Of a DNA stretch of 64,000 nt, positions 45,737-54,638 are shown one piece after another; the first letter of the stretch is position 1; every line of letters starts with the position of its first letter. The stretch lies in assembly GCF_002259485.1 (NCBI RefSeq), contig NZ_NPGA01000008.1:124001-188000 (forward strand). Reading direction: 5' to 3'. A program made the translations under genes and the position numbers. Source of the DNA: Rhodococcus sp. 14-1411-2a (GTDB lineage: Bacteria; Actinomycetota; Actinomycetes; Mycobacteriales; Mycobacteriaceae). The notes beneath the pieces were generated by a model, which was not told the origin of the DNA, ran no database searches, and saw only the letters and a list, made by a program, of their open reading frames with translations.

Positions 45737-46819
45737 TCACCGTGAAGCGACACCGGCCGGACGCGCCGGACAGTCGTTGGACCTCGTCGACAGACCGTGA
45801 GCCCAGGGCGCGACCGACGACCGGAGAATTCCCGACGGCGTCGGCCGCAATACGGATTCGAGTTCGGCCAATGGAACCGGTGCCTCGACGAGGGATTCCC
45901 ACGGATACTTCTCGCCGGTATCACGGAGGAAGGCAACGGCCTGGTGGAGGTGCCGCGGCTCGTAGTTGTGGATTCCGGTGATGGTCAGCCAGTTTCGGAC
46001 CACCGCTTCGGGGTCGACGGTGATCGGGGCACCGGGCGCGACGGAGCCGGCGAGGACGAGCCGCCCACCGACGTCGAGTCGCCCCGAGGCCGCCTGCACA
46101 GCCGAGGACGATCCGGAGAAGTCGATGGCCACATCGGTGCGTGCACCGTCGTCCTCCACGGCCCCGAATGCACGGGATTGTCTCTGCCGCTGCAGGTCTC
46201 GGTCGAGAACCGACACCGCTGCACCTCGCTCCCTGGCCGCCGCAGCGGCGGTCACCCCCAGCATCCCTGCCCCGACGATCAGCACTCGTCGACCGTCGAG
46301 CGCACCGGCGGCGTCGAGGGCGGCCATCACCGTCGCTGTCGCACACGCTGCGGGCGCGGCGACGGCGTCGGGCATGGTGTCGGGAACTCGGACCACTGCG
46401 GTTCCGCGTGGGAGCACGATGTGTCGAGCATAGGAGCCGCTGAGAGCCCATGCGCTCTCGGCAGACTCGTGACCCACCTTGCGCACGGCCGAACATTTGG
46501 CCGTGAACCCGCGGACACATCGGGCGCACCGGCCACAGCACACCGTGACAGACCAGACGATCCGATCCCCCACCTCGACAGCCGATACCGCATCGCCGAC
46601 GGCAATCACGTGACCGACGGCCTCGTGCCCGAGCACCGACGGGCACGCACCGTGCCGTCGACCGGACACGGTGTGCAGGTCGCTCCCGCACACCGTGGCG
46701 AGATCGACGCGCACCAACACCTCACCCGATTCGAGAGCGGGAATCTCCATGTCCCGCAGTTCGATTCCACTCCCCGTCCAGACGGCGGCCTGTGTCAGAC
46801 CAACAATGATCTGATCCAT
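45737..46819 (-). CDS. Zinc-dependent alcohol dehydrogenase of the phosphonate operon
   Basis: A 360-residue medium-chain dehydrogenase. Catalytic zinc: 'VCGSDLHTVSG' and 'GHEAVGHVIAVGD'. Structural zinc: the four Cys of 'VCCGRCARCVRGFTAKC'. NAD site: 'VLIVGAGMLGVTAAAAA'. It belongs to the phosphonate-metabolism-associated dehydrogenase type, proposed by gene context in the TIGR families. The ATG at 46819 lies within the end of phnE (25-bp overlap). A role in handling the aldehyde released from phosphonate, for example acetaldehyde, is an inference. Confidence 0.87.
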   Translation of the reverse strand: MDQIIVGLTQAAVWTGSGIELRDMEIPALESGEVLVRVDLATVCGSDLHTVSGRRHGACPSVLGHEAVGHVIAVGDAVSAVEVGDRIVWSVTVCCGRCARCVRGFTAKCSAVRKVGHESAESAWALSGSYARHIVLPRGTAVVRVPDTMPDAVAAPAACATATVMAALDAAGALDGRRVLIVGAGMLGVTAAAAARERGAAVSVLDRDLQRQRQSRAFGAVEDDGARTDVAIDFSGSSSAVQAASGRLDVGGRLVLAGSVAPGAPITVDPEAVVRNWLTITGIHNYEPRHLHQAVAFLRDTGEKYPWESLVEAPVPLAELESVLRPTPSGILRSSVAPWAHGLSTRSNDCPARPAGVASR

Positions 46820-48387
46820 CCGGAGATCCTTTCCACGATGTACACGACGACGAAGATGACGAGAACGATCGCACCGGCGACGTCGAAGTTCAGAGTACGA
46901 ATCGACTCGAAGAGCAGGAAGCCGATACCGCCTGCACCGACGATCCCCAGGATGGTCGAGGTGCGGATGTTCACGTCGAGCAGATACAGGCTCGAACCGA
47001 CCATCGACGGAATGGCCTGAGGAACAACGGCACTCAGTGTCCGATTCCACCAACCGCCACCGACCGACGCCACCGCTTCGAGGGGACCGGGATCGATCTC
47101 CTCGATCGCGTCGGCGACGAGTTTGCCGAGAAATCCTACGGACCCGATGGCCAGTGCACAGGTTCCCGCCACCGGGCCCAGTCCGAGCGCCGCGACGAAT
47201 ACGACAGCGAGGATGAGTTCGGGGACCGCGCGGACCAGCAGGATCCAGGATCTCGCGACCCAGTACACCGCGGGATGCGGAGTTGCGTTGCGCGCGGCCA
47301 GAACTCCGACGGGTATCGACAGAACGATACCGATGGCGGTGGCCACGACTCCGATGGCAACGGTCTGTACGGCGGCGTCGAACAGGTCCGCTCCCAGCGC
47401 GGAGAAGTCCGGTGGGACCATACGCCCGAACACCTCGATCGACGGCCCGATCCACGTCAGAAGCGAGCGCGGATCCAATTCGAGCACCACGAACGACGCC
47501 ACGACCGCGACGACGAGCACGGCCGACGCTCCGATGCGCATCAGTCGATCGCGCTGCGGGCCGGCCGCGGACGGCACCAGCAACATGCGGCGAAGAGCCA
47601 TCGCCGCCAATTCCATCGCGGCGATGATCACCAGGATCACCAGTACGATGCCGAGAGCACGCGGGTAGATCAGGCCCCGCAGAGCGTCCTGCAGGGCGAA
47701 CCCGATACCGCCTGCCCCGACGAAGCCGAGGACCACCGACATGCGCAGATTGATGTCGATTCGATAGACGAAGGCTCCGATCCACGCCGGAACGACCTGC
47801 GGAACAACGGCATTGATCATCTCCCGGTAGTAGCCGGCACCGGCGGCACGGATCGCCTCTCGCGGTCCCACGTCGGTCTCTTCGATGGCATCGGCGAACA
47901 GCTTGCCGAGCATGCCGATGGAATGCAGTGCGAGGGCGAGGATGCCGGGCAACACTCCGATCCCCAGCGCCCTGACGAACAGCACCGCGAACAGCAGATC
48001 CGGCATCGCCCGGCAGAACGTGATGACGGCGCGAGCAACGCTGTAGAGGACCGGATGCGGCGAGGTGTTGCGCGCCGCGAGAAACGCCAACGGCACCGAG
48101 ACGATCGCTGCGAGCACGGTGCCCAGTACTGCCATGAGCAATGTGTCGAGTGCGAGGGAGACGATCCTGCCGGTGTCGTCCACGCGGGGCGGCAGCATCC
48201 GCTCGAGCAGGTTGCCGACGTCTTCGAGACCGTCGATCAGGGTCGTCGGCGCGAAGTCGATGTACCCCGCCGAGAGCACGGTCAGGACGAGCGCGGCGAC
48301 GCCCAGCGCCGGGAACAGCCATCGACGTCGCCGCGGATCGTTCTGTGCAGCAGTGTTCGTGGGCTTCGGTTCGACCGTGACGGTCAT
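46795..48387 (-). CDS. phnE: Double-length phosphonate ABC transporter permease (PhnE-PhnE fusion)
   Basis: A 530-residue permease with two full PhnE modules (about 20-270 and 275-530). Each has the conserved loop: 'ADAIEETDVGPREAIRAAGA' in the first and 'ADAIEEIDPGPLEAVASVGG' in the second. Both also contain a 'FVGAGGIGF'-type ending. In most organisms two separate polypeptides (PhnE1, PhnE2) or a homodimer form the channel, so this is a fused heterodimer. The reading frame is continuous without a frameshift. Start ATG at 48387 overlaps the phnC stop. Confidence 0.92.
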   Translation of the reverse strand: MTVTVEPKPTNTAAQNDPRRRRWLFPALGVAALVLTVLSAGYIDFAPTTLIDGLEDVGNLLERMLPPRVDDTGRIVSLALDTLLMAVLGTVLAAIVSVPLAFLAARNTSPHPVLYSVARAVITFCRAMPDLLFAVLFVRALGIGVLPGILALALHSIGMLGKLFADAIEETDVGPREAIRAAGAGYYREMINAVVPQVVPAWIGAFVYRIDINLRMSVVLGFVGAGGIGFALQDALRGLIYPRALGIVLVILVIIAAMELAAMALRRMLLVPSAAGPQRDRLMRIGASAVLVVAVVASFVVLELDPRSLLTWIGPSIEVFGRMVPPDFSALGADLFDAAVQTVAIGVVATAIGIVLSIPVGVLAARNATPHPAVYWVARSWILLVRAVPELILAVVFVAALGLGPVAGTCALAIGSVGFLGKLVADAIEEIDPGPLEAVASVGGGWWNRTLSAVVPQAIPSMVGSSLYLLDVNIRTSTILGIVGAGGIGFLLFESIRTLNFDVAGAIVLVIFVVVYIVERISGWIRSLLV

Positions 48388-49190
48388 GTCGGTGCCACCG
48401 CGGTCATGTTTCCGGGGTCGGGCGCGATCCGCTGATAGATCGGCATGATGTCCTCGCGTCGGAGACCGGCGGCCGGGCGATCGAGCACCACCCGACCGTC
48501 CCGCAGACCCACGAGCCGATGCGCCCAGCCGAGCGCAAGATCGACCTGATGCAGGGTGCACACCACGGTCAGCTTCTCCTCGCTGCACACCCGCTGCAGC
48601 AGATCCATCACCACGCCCGCGTTCTCGGGATCGAGCGAGGCGACGGGCTCGTCCGCGAGCACGATCCGCGGACGCTGCATCAGGGTGCGTGCGATCGCCA
48701 CCCGTTGCTGTTGCCCGCCCGACAGCGTGTCGGCCCGCCGCTGCGCGAAGTCCGCCAACCCGACTCGGTCGAGACAAGCCCGGGCTTCCTCCCGCATCGC
48801 TTTCGGATAGGTGAAGGCTCCGTAGCGCGGGAAGGACAGGCGACCGATGCCGCCCACGAGTACGTTCTCGAGACAGCTCAACCGACCGACGAGATTGAAA
48901 TGCTGGAAGATGAAACCGACATCGCGGCGCAGTTCGCGCACTCGGCGACGGTTCGCCAGATCGACGCGAGTGTCGAGGGCGGTGACGCTACCGGAGGTGA
49001 CGGGCTGCAACCCGTTGATGCACCGCAGCAGCGTGGACTTCCCGGAGCCGGAAAGCCCGAGCAGTACCAACATCTCACTGTTGTGCACGTCGAGATTCAC
49101 GTCCCTGAGCGCGGTGGTGGGTCCGAATGTCTTGGTGACATTGCGAACGCTGACCACGACATCGCCCCGGTCCATCGGTGCGGACATCAT
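48384..49190 (-). CDS. phnC: Phosphonate ABC transporter ATP-binding protein
   Basis: A 268-residue ABC ATPase. Walker A 'LVLLGLSGSGKSTLLRCING', signature 'DTLSGGQQQRVAIARTLMQ', Walker B 'IVLADEPVASLDP', and the PhnC-typical 'VGFIFQHFNLVGRLSCLENV'. The start is the first of two tandem ATGs at 49190, which overlaps the phnD stop as TGATG. It energises uptake through the fused PhnE. Confidence 0.93.
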   Translation of the reverse strand: MMSAPMDRGDVVVSVRNVTKTFGPTTALRDVNLDVHNSEMLVLLGLSGSGKSTLLRCINGLQPVTSGSVTALDTRVDLANRRRVRELRRDVGFIFQHFNLVGRLSCLENVLVGGIGRLSFPRYGAFTYPKAMREEARACLDRVGLADFAQRRADTLSGGQQQRVAIARTLMQRPRIVLADEPVASLDPENAGVVMDLLQRVCSEEKLTVVCTLHQVDLALGWAHRLVGLRDGRVVLDRPAAGLRREDIMPIYQRIAPDPGNMTAVAPT

Positions 49191-50203
49191 CAGCCCTGGC
49201 ACTTCTCGGAGCCGGTGACCTCGCATACGTGGCGGACGCCGTCGTAATCGCTGTCCTGCGCCGGCACGACGCCCCAGGCGTCCTCGTCGGTGATGCGGCA
49301 TTCCTCGGCGCAGATGCCGTCCGCGACGAAGGCATCGGAGTTCATGCCCTCGCTGAAGACGTCCTCGAGCTTCGCGATGGCGTCGGCACCGAGATCGTTG
49401 TTGGCAGCGAAGAGCGAACCGGCGATCATCTCGGACTTCCACACTGTCTTCAGCTCGCCGGGTGCCAGCTCGCCGTTGTCGATCATCGTTCGGTCGACCA
49501 TGGTGTCGAACGCGAAACCGGCATCGCAATCACCGGCTTTGACGGCCAAGGCCGAGGCGTCGTGTCCACCCGCGTAGATCGGGGTCATTGCACTCGAGAT
49601 GTCGGCCTCCGCACCGGAAGCGATGACATCGTCCTCGATGAGTCCCGCTGTCGGATAGAGGAATCCGGAGGTCGAGCTGGGGTCGACGAAACAGACCTTC
49701 TTGCCGGCGTAATCGGCGAGCCCGTCGACCGAGGCATTGTCCGAACGGGCGATTCCGTAGGACTGGTAGCCGGGCGGAGTTCCCTCGTCCTGAACGACGG
49801 CACCCAGCGGCGTCATGTCTGCCCCGTTGATTCCGGCGACCACGTAGGCGAACGGGCCGAAGAAGGCGAGGTCGACATTGCCCGCGATCAGGCCCTCGAC
49901 CACACCCGCGTAGTCCGAGGCCTGGATGAACTCGACGGTTGCTCCGGTCTCGTTCTCGAGGCGCTCGATGACCGGGTCGTAGCTGGCCTTCAGGTCGGTC
50001 GAGTTCTCGGCGGGAATGGCAGCGAGCGTGATGGTTTCGGGGAATCCTTGCTCGGTGGTGGCTCCATCGGAAGAACTGGAGCAACCGGCTGCAACGAGTG
50101 CGGCAGCCGAGAGCACGGCCGCGGCGGTCACAGCGCGACGGTGAGAGGTGGCGATCATGGCGGGGTGTCCGTTCGGTGAGGTTCGGGCGAGGATGGTGTT
50201 CAC
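49190..50203 (-). CDS. phnD: Phosphonate-binding lipoprotein
   Basis: A binding protein of the PhnD family with a lipobox 'AAALVAAGCSSS'. The PhnD core is recognisable in 'FIQASDYAGVVEGLIAGNVD', 'DLAFFGPFAYVVAG' and 'KVCFVDPSSTSGFLYPTA'. The annotated start is the GTG at 50203, which overlaps the phnX-like stop (GTGA). An ATG 15 codons later (50158, MIATSHRRAV) gives a more usual signal peptide and may be the real one. Two Cys pairs near the C-terminus (CAEEC; HVCEVTGSEKC) could form disulfides. Confidence 0.9.
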   Translation of the reverse strand: MNTILARTSPNGHPAMIATSHRRAVTAAAVLSAAALVAAGCSSSSDGATTEQGFPETITLAAIPAENSTDLKASYDPVIERLENETGATVEFIQASDYAGVVEGLIAGNVDLAFFGPFAYVVAGINGADMTPLGAVVQDEGTPPGYQSYGIARSDNASVDGLADYAGKKVCFVDPSSTSGFLYPTAGLIEDDVIASGAEADISSAMTPIYAGGHDASALAVKAGDCDAGFAFDTMVDRTMIDNGELAPGELKTVWKSEMIAGSLFAANNDLGADAIAKLEDVFSEGMNSDAFVADGICAEECRITDEDAWGVVPAQDSDYDGVRHVCEVTGSEKCQG

Positions 50204-50898
50204 GGCAGAACGATGGGGGGAAGGTCGGCGACGCTGTCGAGTACGTGCGTGGCACCGGCCTCGCGTAGTCGGTCGACGGAGTGAGCTCCGGTGAGCACCC
50301 CGACCAGCAGAGATGCGCCGGCCCGGCGACCGGACAGGATGTCGCTCGAAGTGTCGCCGACAACAGCGACCGCAGCGATGTCACTGACCTCGGCGAACAG
50401 CGCGGCGGTGAGCACGAGATCCGGATGCGGCCGGCCACGACCGGCCTCACCGGGTGCGAGGAACGCGTCGGGCAGATCCTGCCAACCGAGCGTGTCGATG
50501 ATGCGCTCCTGTGTCGGTGCCGAGAAACCCGTGGTCAGCACGACGCTGATCCCGGACTCGCGGAGCTTCGTGATGGCCTGCGCCGCACCGGGAACGGGCG
50601 CGATACCGTCGTCGATGCGGGCGTCGTAGGCCGACTCGAAGGCGCGGTTGGCGGCCTGGGCACGGTCCTCGGTTCCGAACAGCGCACGGAACACCTCGAT
50701 CTTGGACTGACCCATCGTGTCCAGGACGTAGCGCCGGGCGTCGTCGCGTTCGGGTCCCTCGGATGCGAGTCCGACGGCGGTGGCCGCGACGTCGAACGCG
50801 TCCAACACGAGTCCGTCGTCGGTGACGGTGGTTCCTGCCATGTCGAGGACGACGAGTTCGATGTCGGTACTGGTGTTCGGGGCAGTGGAGTTCGGCAT
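50200..50898 (-). CDS. Phosphonatase-like HAD hydrolase
   Basis: A 232-residue HAD enzyme of the phosphonatase-like branch (TIGR03351 type). Motif I 'LVVLDMAGTTVTDDG' has the D-x-A-G-T form with D19 as nucleophile, as in PhnX. K66 in 'DTMGQSKIEVFRALF' lies where PhnX has its Schiff-base lysine. Motif III/IV 'RGRPHPDLVLTAA' and 'VAVVGDTSSDI' follow. It should cleave the C-P bond of phosphonoacetaldehyde or a close analogue. Start ATG at 50898 follows TCTCTCACTC weakly. It is the first gene of the operon, 19 bp after a PhnF operator. Confidence 0.88.
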   Translation of the reverse strand: MPNSTAPNTSTDIELVVLDMAGTTVTDDGLVLDAFDVAATAVGLASEGPERDDARRYVLDTMGQSKIEVFRALFGTEDRAQAANRAFESAYDARIDDGIAPVPGAAQAITKLRESGISVVLTTGFSAPTQERIIDTLGWQDLPDAFLAPGEAGRGRPHPDLVLTAALFAEVSDIAAVAVVGDTSSDILSGRRAGASLLVGVLTGAHSVDRLREAGATHVLDSVADLPPIVLP

Positions 50899-50916
50899 GA
50901 GTGAGAGACTGCCGTT

Positions 50917-50928
50917 TGGTATAGACCA
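50917..50928. promoter_or_regulatory. phnF operator 1: PhnF operator, exact TGGTATAGACCA
   Basis: This 12-mer is identical to the PhnF recognition sequence reported for Mycobacterium smegmatis, as I recall it. It lies 19 bp upstream of the phnX-like start and about 80 bp from phnF, so it can control the catabolic/transport operon. Confidence 0.85.
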
Positions 50929-50974
50929 TTGCATGGAACTCGAGTGAACGACTCGTGAACGTCACACAACAGTT

Positions 50975-50986
50975 AGGTCTAGACCA
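50975..50986. promoter_or_regulatory. phnF operator 2: Second PhnF-type operator AGGTCTAGACCA
   Basis: The palindromic core GGTCTAGACC differs from the exact site at two of 12 positions. It lies 20 bp before the phnF ATG, a position suited to autoregulation. Spacing between the two site centres is 58 bp. Confidence 0.75.
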
Positions 50987-51006
50987 ATTGGTGCTATGGT
51001 CGGCTC

Positions 51007-51720
51007 ATGGTTGTGGACAGCGAACCCCGCGTGCTCAAGCACCAGATCGTGCGTAGAAGTCTCGACGACATGCTCGACGGCATGACGGCAGGCGACGCAT
51101 TTCCGTCCGAGCGCGATCTCGCCGATCGATACGACGTCTCACGCGAGACCTTGCGTCAAGCCATTCGAGAACTGTTGGTGGCCGGTCGAATCGAACGCCG
51201 CGGACGAGCGACCGTCGTTGCCGAACCCAAGGTGGTATTGCCGTTGGCCATCGGGTCCTACACCGAGGCAGCGCGCGAGAAGGGCATGAGTGCCACCCGA
51301 ATTCTGGTCGGCTGGGACACGTTCCGAGCTGACGACGCCCTCGCGGATCTACTCGGAATCGAGACCGGTTCGGAGGTGGTCCAACTCGAGCGCGTCTTCA
51401 CCACCGGGGACGTCCGAGTGGGTCTCGAGACGACTCGCATCCCCGCACACCGTATTCCGGGGCTGCAGGACAGTTTCGATCACCGAACGTCGTTGTATGC
51501 CGAATTGCGAACGCGCGGAGTCGTCTTCGGACGAGTGGTCGACACCATCGAAACCGTCCTTCCCGACGCCCGAGAAGCTGCGCTCCTCACCGTCGACACC
51601 CGCACACCGATGTTTCTGCTCGGCCGCGTCTCCTACGACACGGACGGGGTTCCCATCGAACACCGACGGTCGCTCTACCGCGGAGACCGGATGACCTTCA
51701 CCGCCGTCATGGATGCCTGA
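51007..51720 (+). CDS. phnF: GntR/HutC family regulator PhnF
   Basis: A 237-residue regulator with an N-terminal winged helix ('FPSERDLADRYDVSRETLRQ', about 34-53) and a UTRA ligand-binding domain (about 75-235, with 'VVQLERVFTTGDVRVGLETT' and 'EHRRSLYRGDRMTF'). By homology it represses phosphonate genes and is released when phosphate is scarce or ligand binds. It is divergent from the phnX-phnDCE operon and lies next to two matching operators. Start ATG at 51007. Confidence 0.92.
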   Translation: MVVDSEPRVLKHQIVRRSLDDMLDGMTAGDAFPSERDLADRYDVSRETLRQAIRELLVAGRIERRGRATVVAEPKVVLPLAIGSYTEAAREKGMSATRILVGWDTFRADDALADLLGIETGSEVVQLERVFTTGDVRVGLETTRIPAHRIPGLQDSFDHRTSLYAELRTRGVVFGRVVDTIETVLPDAREAALLTVDTRTPMFLLGRVSYDTDGVPIEHRRSLYRGDRMTFTAVMDA

Positions 51721-52843
51721 TATGACCAAAAAATACGACGTCGTTGTCGTCGGTGCCGGGATCGTCGGTCTCGCTCACGCCTATCACGCTCACCGACGCG
51801 GCCTGACGGTAGCAGTGGTCGATCATGCCGATCGGGTGGCAGGTGCATCGGTGCAGAACTTCGGACACGCCTGCATCACAGCGCAATCCGGTACTGCACT
51901 CGACTACGCTCGGGCCGGCCGCAGCCACTGGCTCGACCTCGCCCGTACGGCAGGTTTCTGGGCTGTCGAGTCCGGTACGCACTGCGTTGCCCGGCACGAG
52001 GACGAGTACGCAGTGCTCGAGCAGTTCGCCGAACTGCGGGGCAAGGAGCAGGTACGACTACTGGGCCGCACCGAGGTACTGGACCGACTCCCCATTGCCG
52101 ACACCGACGTGGTGGGCGGCATGTATCTGCCGCTGGACGTCCAAGTGGACCCACGCGCCGCCGCCCCGGCCATCGCACGTTGGCTCGACAGCTCCGGGGT
52201 CGACTTCTTCTGGCGCACCGCCGCAACGTCGTTCGCCCCCGGCGTAGTCCACACCTCGCGCGGGGAACTGCGGGCCGGCACCACCTTCGTCACCGTCAAC
52301 CACGACATCGATCGACTGTTTCCCGAGTACGCCGAACGCGACGCACTGGTGCGATGTCGGTTGCACATGCTGCGCGCCACGCTCCCCCTCGACTCACCGC
52401 TACCCACACCGCTGTTCACCGGTTGGTCGCTCCTCAGGTACTCGGGTTTCGAGAACCTGCCCGCCGTTGCCGACGTCGCTGCCCGCCTGCAGGCCGAGTA
52501 TCCCGGCTACGTCGGGCTCGATCTGCACCAGATGTACACCCCACAACCGGACGGATCGATCCTGCTCGGCGACACTCACGTTCGTGAGATCACCGCGTCG
52601 CCGTTCCAGAGCGAGGAAGGATTCCAGGTGCTGCTCACCGAGGCCCGGTCGCTCTTCGGAGTAGACCGCATCGACGTCACCGAGCGATGGCAGGGAATCT
52701 ACTGTTCGGCACCGGGTTCGGAGTTCCTGCTGGAGGAACCGGTGGACCGCGTGCACATCGCCACCGTTACCACCGGGATAGGCATGACGACCAGCATGGG
52801 CCTGGCGCTGGCCAACGTGGACAGAGCTCTGGCACCGGCCTGA
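51713..52843 (+). CDS. FAD-dependent amine oxidoreductase of the phosphonate locus (TIGR03364 type)
   Basis: A 376-residue DAO-superfamily flavoprotein with the N-terminal dinucleotide motif 'VVVVGAGIVGLAHAYHAHRR' and C-terminal 'VTTGIGMTTSMGLALAN'. This type was defined by its linkage to phosphonatase genes and is thought to oxidise aminoalkylphosphonates, releasing phosphonoacetaldehyde for the HAD enzyme. The ATG at 51713 overlaps the phnF stop; a second ATG at 51722 (MTKKYDVVVVG) is equally possible. No PhnW transaminase gene is present, so this enzyme may replace it. Confidence 0.87.
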   Translation: MPDMTKKYDVVVVGAGIVGLAHAYHAHRRGLTVAVVDHADRVAGASVQNFGHACITAQSGTALDYARAGRSHWLDLARTAGFWAVESGTHCVARHEDEYAVLEQFAELRGKEQVRLLGRTEVLDRLPIADTDVVGGMYLPLDVQVDPRAAAPAIARWLDSSGVDFFWRTAATSFAPGVVHTSRGELRAGTTFVTVNHDIDRLFPEYAERDALVRCRLHMLRATLPLDSPLPTPLFTGWSLLRYSGFENLPAVADVAARLQAEYPGYVGLDLHQMYTPQPDGSILLGDTHVREITASPFQSEEGFQVLLTEARSLFGVDRIDVTERWQGIYCSAPGSEFLLEEPVDRVHIATVTTGIGMTTSMGLALANVDRALAPA

Positions 52844-52873
52844 GTGCACCTCGTGAAAACCCAGGTGCCACGG

Positions 52874-54097
52874 TTACCCGAACAGACTCTGCCCCAGGTA
52901 GCCGTCGTCGACCACTCCCGGAAGTATCGCGAACACCGCAGAACCGATCGGGGTGGTCCATTCGTTCAACGCATCGAATTCGTCGAGTCGTTGCTGAATC
53001 GGCAGGAACTGGGTGAGCACATCGCGCTGATAGCTCGCGAACAGTAAGCCGGTGTTCGACAGCGATCCGGCAGCCGGTGGGTCGTCGTAGTTGTAGGCCC
53101 GCCGGAAGATTCGCTCGCCGTCGTGAACATGCCGTGCCCTCGCGATGTGCGAGGACGGTGGGATGACCGGAATTCCGAATCGATCGGTTGCGTCGAAATC
53201 GGCCTCGTCGAACTCGGCGGTTCCGGTCAACGGGGCACCGGTGTCGAGGGTTCGCCCCACCGACAGTTCCCGGCCGGGTCGATCCAACTCGTCCCAGGTG
53301 TCCATCTCGATCCGGATGCGCCGCAACACCATCGACGTTCCGTGTTTCATCCAGGGCTGATCGCTCCCGTCGTCCCAGACCAGACCGTCGAAGTCGGTAC
53401 TTCCGGCCTCCGGATTGACGGTGCCGTCGACCTGTCCCATCAGATTTCGCATCGTGGTGCCCGATTCCTCGGTACCACGCGAACGCCGGAATCCGCGCTG
53501 TGTCCAGGCGATCGTCACCAACGAGCGCACGTTCTTGGTCAGTACCCGCACAGCGTGCGCAACGGTGACGGGATCGTCCGAGCACACCTGCAGCAACAGA
53601 TCACCGCCGGTGAATCCCGGTTCCAGGCGGTCGATTCCGAACGCAGGAAGCGGTGCCAGCCACGACGGCCGCCGATCCGGCAGACCGGTCGCATCGAACA
53701 CACCCGGACCGAGCCCGACGGTCACCGTCAGGCGGGCGGGCTCGAGCGCCAGTTCGGCTTCGGTATCGGCCAGTGCGGGTGCACCGGACGTCAACCGTCC
53801 GATGTCCTCCGTCCAGACCTTCAGGATCCCGATCAGCTCGTCACGTCCGACGCGCTCATGCATGTTCAACCCGACGAACATCGAGTGTGCCTGCGGCGGA
53901 ACAGTATCGACACCGGCTTGATGGACGCCGCGCCACGGCACGGTCTCACTGCCGGTGGCCGTCTGCTCGGCTCGATTGCCGACGATCCCGTAACCGGTCG
54001 CGGCTCCCACGCCCGCGACGCCGAGCGCGGCGACGCCTCCACCGAGGAGACGCCGCCGGCTCAGCGAGCGTGGTGACCGGTTCTCGTTGTCAGCCAC
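52874..54097 (-). CDS. DyP-type heme peroxidase with Tat signal (EfeB-like)
   Basis: A ~407-residue dye-decolorizing peroxidase. The N-terminus has a twin-arginine signal, 'SLSRRRLLGGGVAALG'. The GxxDG motif with the distal Asp is 'MGQVDGTVNPEAGS', and the heme-ligand His is in 'HIARARHVHDGERIFRRAYN'. The length and signal match secreted EfeB-type enzymes. The GTG at 54097 (VADNENRSPRSL) is chosen; it overlaps the PCuAC stop by 8 bp. Neither EfeU nor EfeO is adjacent, so its partner function here is probably linked to copper/heme handling rather than the Efe iron system. Confidence 0.9.
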   Translation of the reverse strand: MADNENRSPRSLSRRRLLGGGVAALGVAGVGAATGYGIVGNRAEQTATGSETVPWRGVHQAGVDTVPPQAHSMFVGLNMHERVGRDELIGILKVWTEDIGRLTSGAPALADTEAELALEPARLTVTVGLGPGVFDATGLPDRRPSWLAPLPAFGIDRLEPGFTGGDLLLQVCSDDPVTVAHAVRVLTKNVRSLVTIAWTQRGFRRSRGTEESGTTMRNLMGQVDGTVNPEAGSTDFDGLVWDDGSDQPWMKHGTSMVLRRIRIEMDTWDELDRPGRELSVGRTLDTGAPLTGTAEFDEADFDATDRFGIPVIPPSSHIARARHVHDGERIFRRAYNYDDPPAAGSLSNTGLLFASYQRDVLTQFLPIQQRLDEFDALNEWTTPIGSAVFAILPGVVDDGYLGQSLFG

Positions 54098-54638
54098 CGT
54101 GTGCCGGCGCGGGGGTCGCCGACCCGTCCATGTCCATGGTGCCGGGCTCGTAATTCTCCTGGGCCCCGGAGAAGTCACGGACCTGCGCGGTGAACGTCGT
54201 GCTCGACGCGTCCTCGAACTCGAGGGTGAATTCCGCGTCGGCTCCGGGGGTCAACGGCGACGTGACGTCCATCAGCATCAGGTGATCGTCGCCCGCGGCG
54301 AGCACGTGCGTACCGCCCGCCGGGATGACGAAGCCTCCCTCCTTCGGCCGCATCACCATCGCCCCGTCCGCCCCGGTTGCCATCTCGTGCAATTCGATTC
54401 GGCTCGACGCCGGAGACGATGCACCGACCACGTGCACATCGGAGTCGCCGGTGTTCTGCAGTTCGGCGAATGCCGCCGTCATACCGGAGTCGGCCGCTTT
54501 GACCCATTGCTCGCGTACGACGACGGAATCGGACTCCTTCGCCGCGGCGGCGGGCTGGTTGCTGGAGCATCCGGTGAGTACGAGTCCGGTGACCGACAGT
54601 GCGGCCAACAGTGTGGAGGTGCGACGGGTGAGATTCAT
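54090..54638 (-). CDS. PCu(A)C copper chaperone lipoprotein
   Basis: A 182-residue lipoprotein with lipobox 'TGLVLTGCSSN' and a PCuAC domain. The Cu(I) ligand pattern H-M...M...H-x-M is visible in 'RIELHEMATG', 'GAMVMRPKEG', 'GTHVLAAGDDHLMLMDV'. The tail is Met/Asp/His-rich ('MDMDGSATPAPAHGG'). It delivers copper to exported cuproenzymes. It lies between the PepSY and DyP genes with overlapping starts and stops (ATGA on one side, 8 bp on the other), which indicates one operon. Confidence 0.9.
   Translation of the reverse strand: MNLTRRTSTLLAALSVTGLVLTGCSSNQPAAAAKESDSVVVREQWVKAADSGMTAAFAELQNTGDSDVHVVGASSPASSRIELHEMATGADGAMVMRPKEGGFVIPAGGTHVLAAGDDHLMLMDVTSPLTPGADAEFTLEFEDASSTTFTAQVRDFSGAQENYEPGTMDMDGSATPAPAHGG

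Noticed and set aside
45737..48322. 861-codon continuous minus-strand frame joining the dehydrogenase and upstream bases
   Set aside because: Only the part from ATG 46819 matches a dehydrogenase. The upstream part is an alternate-frame shadow of phnE.
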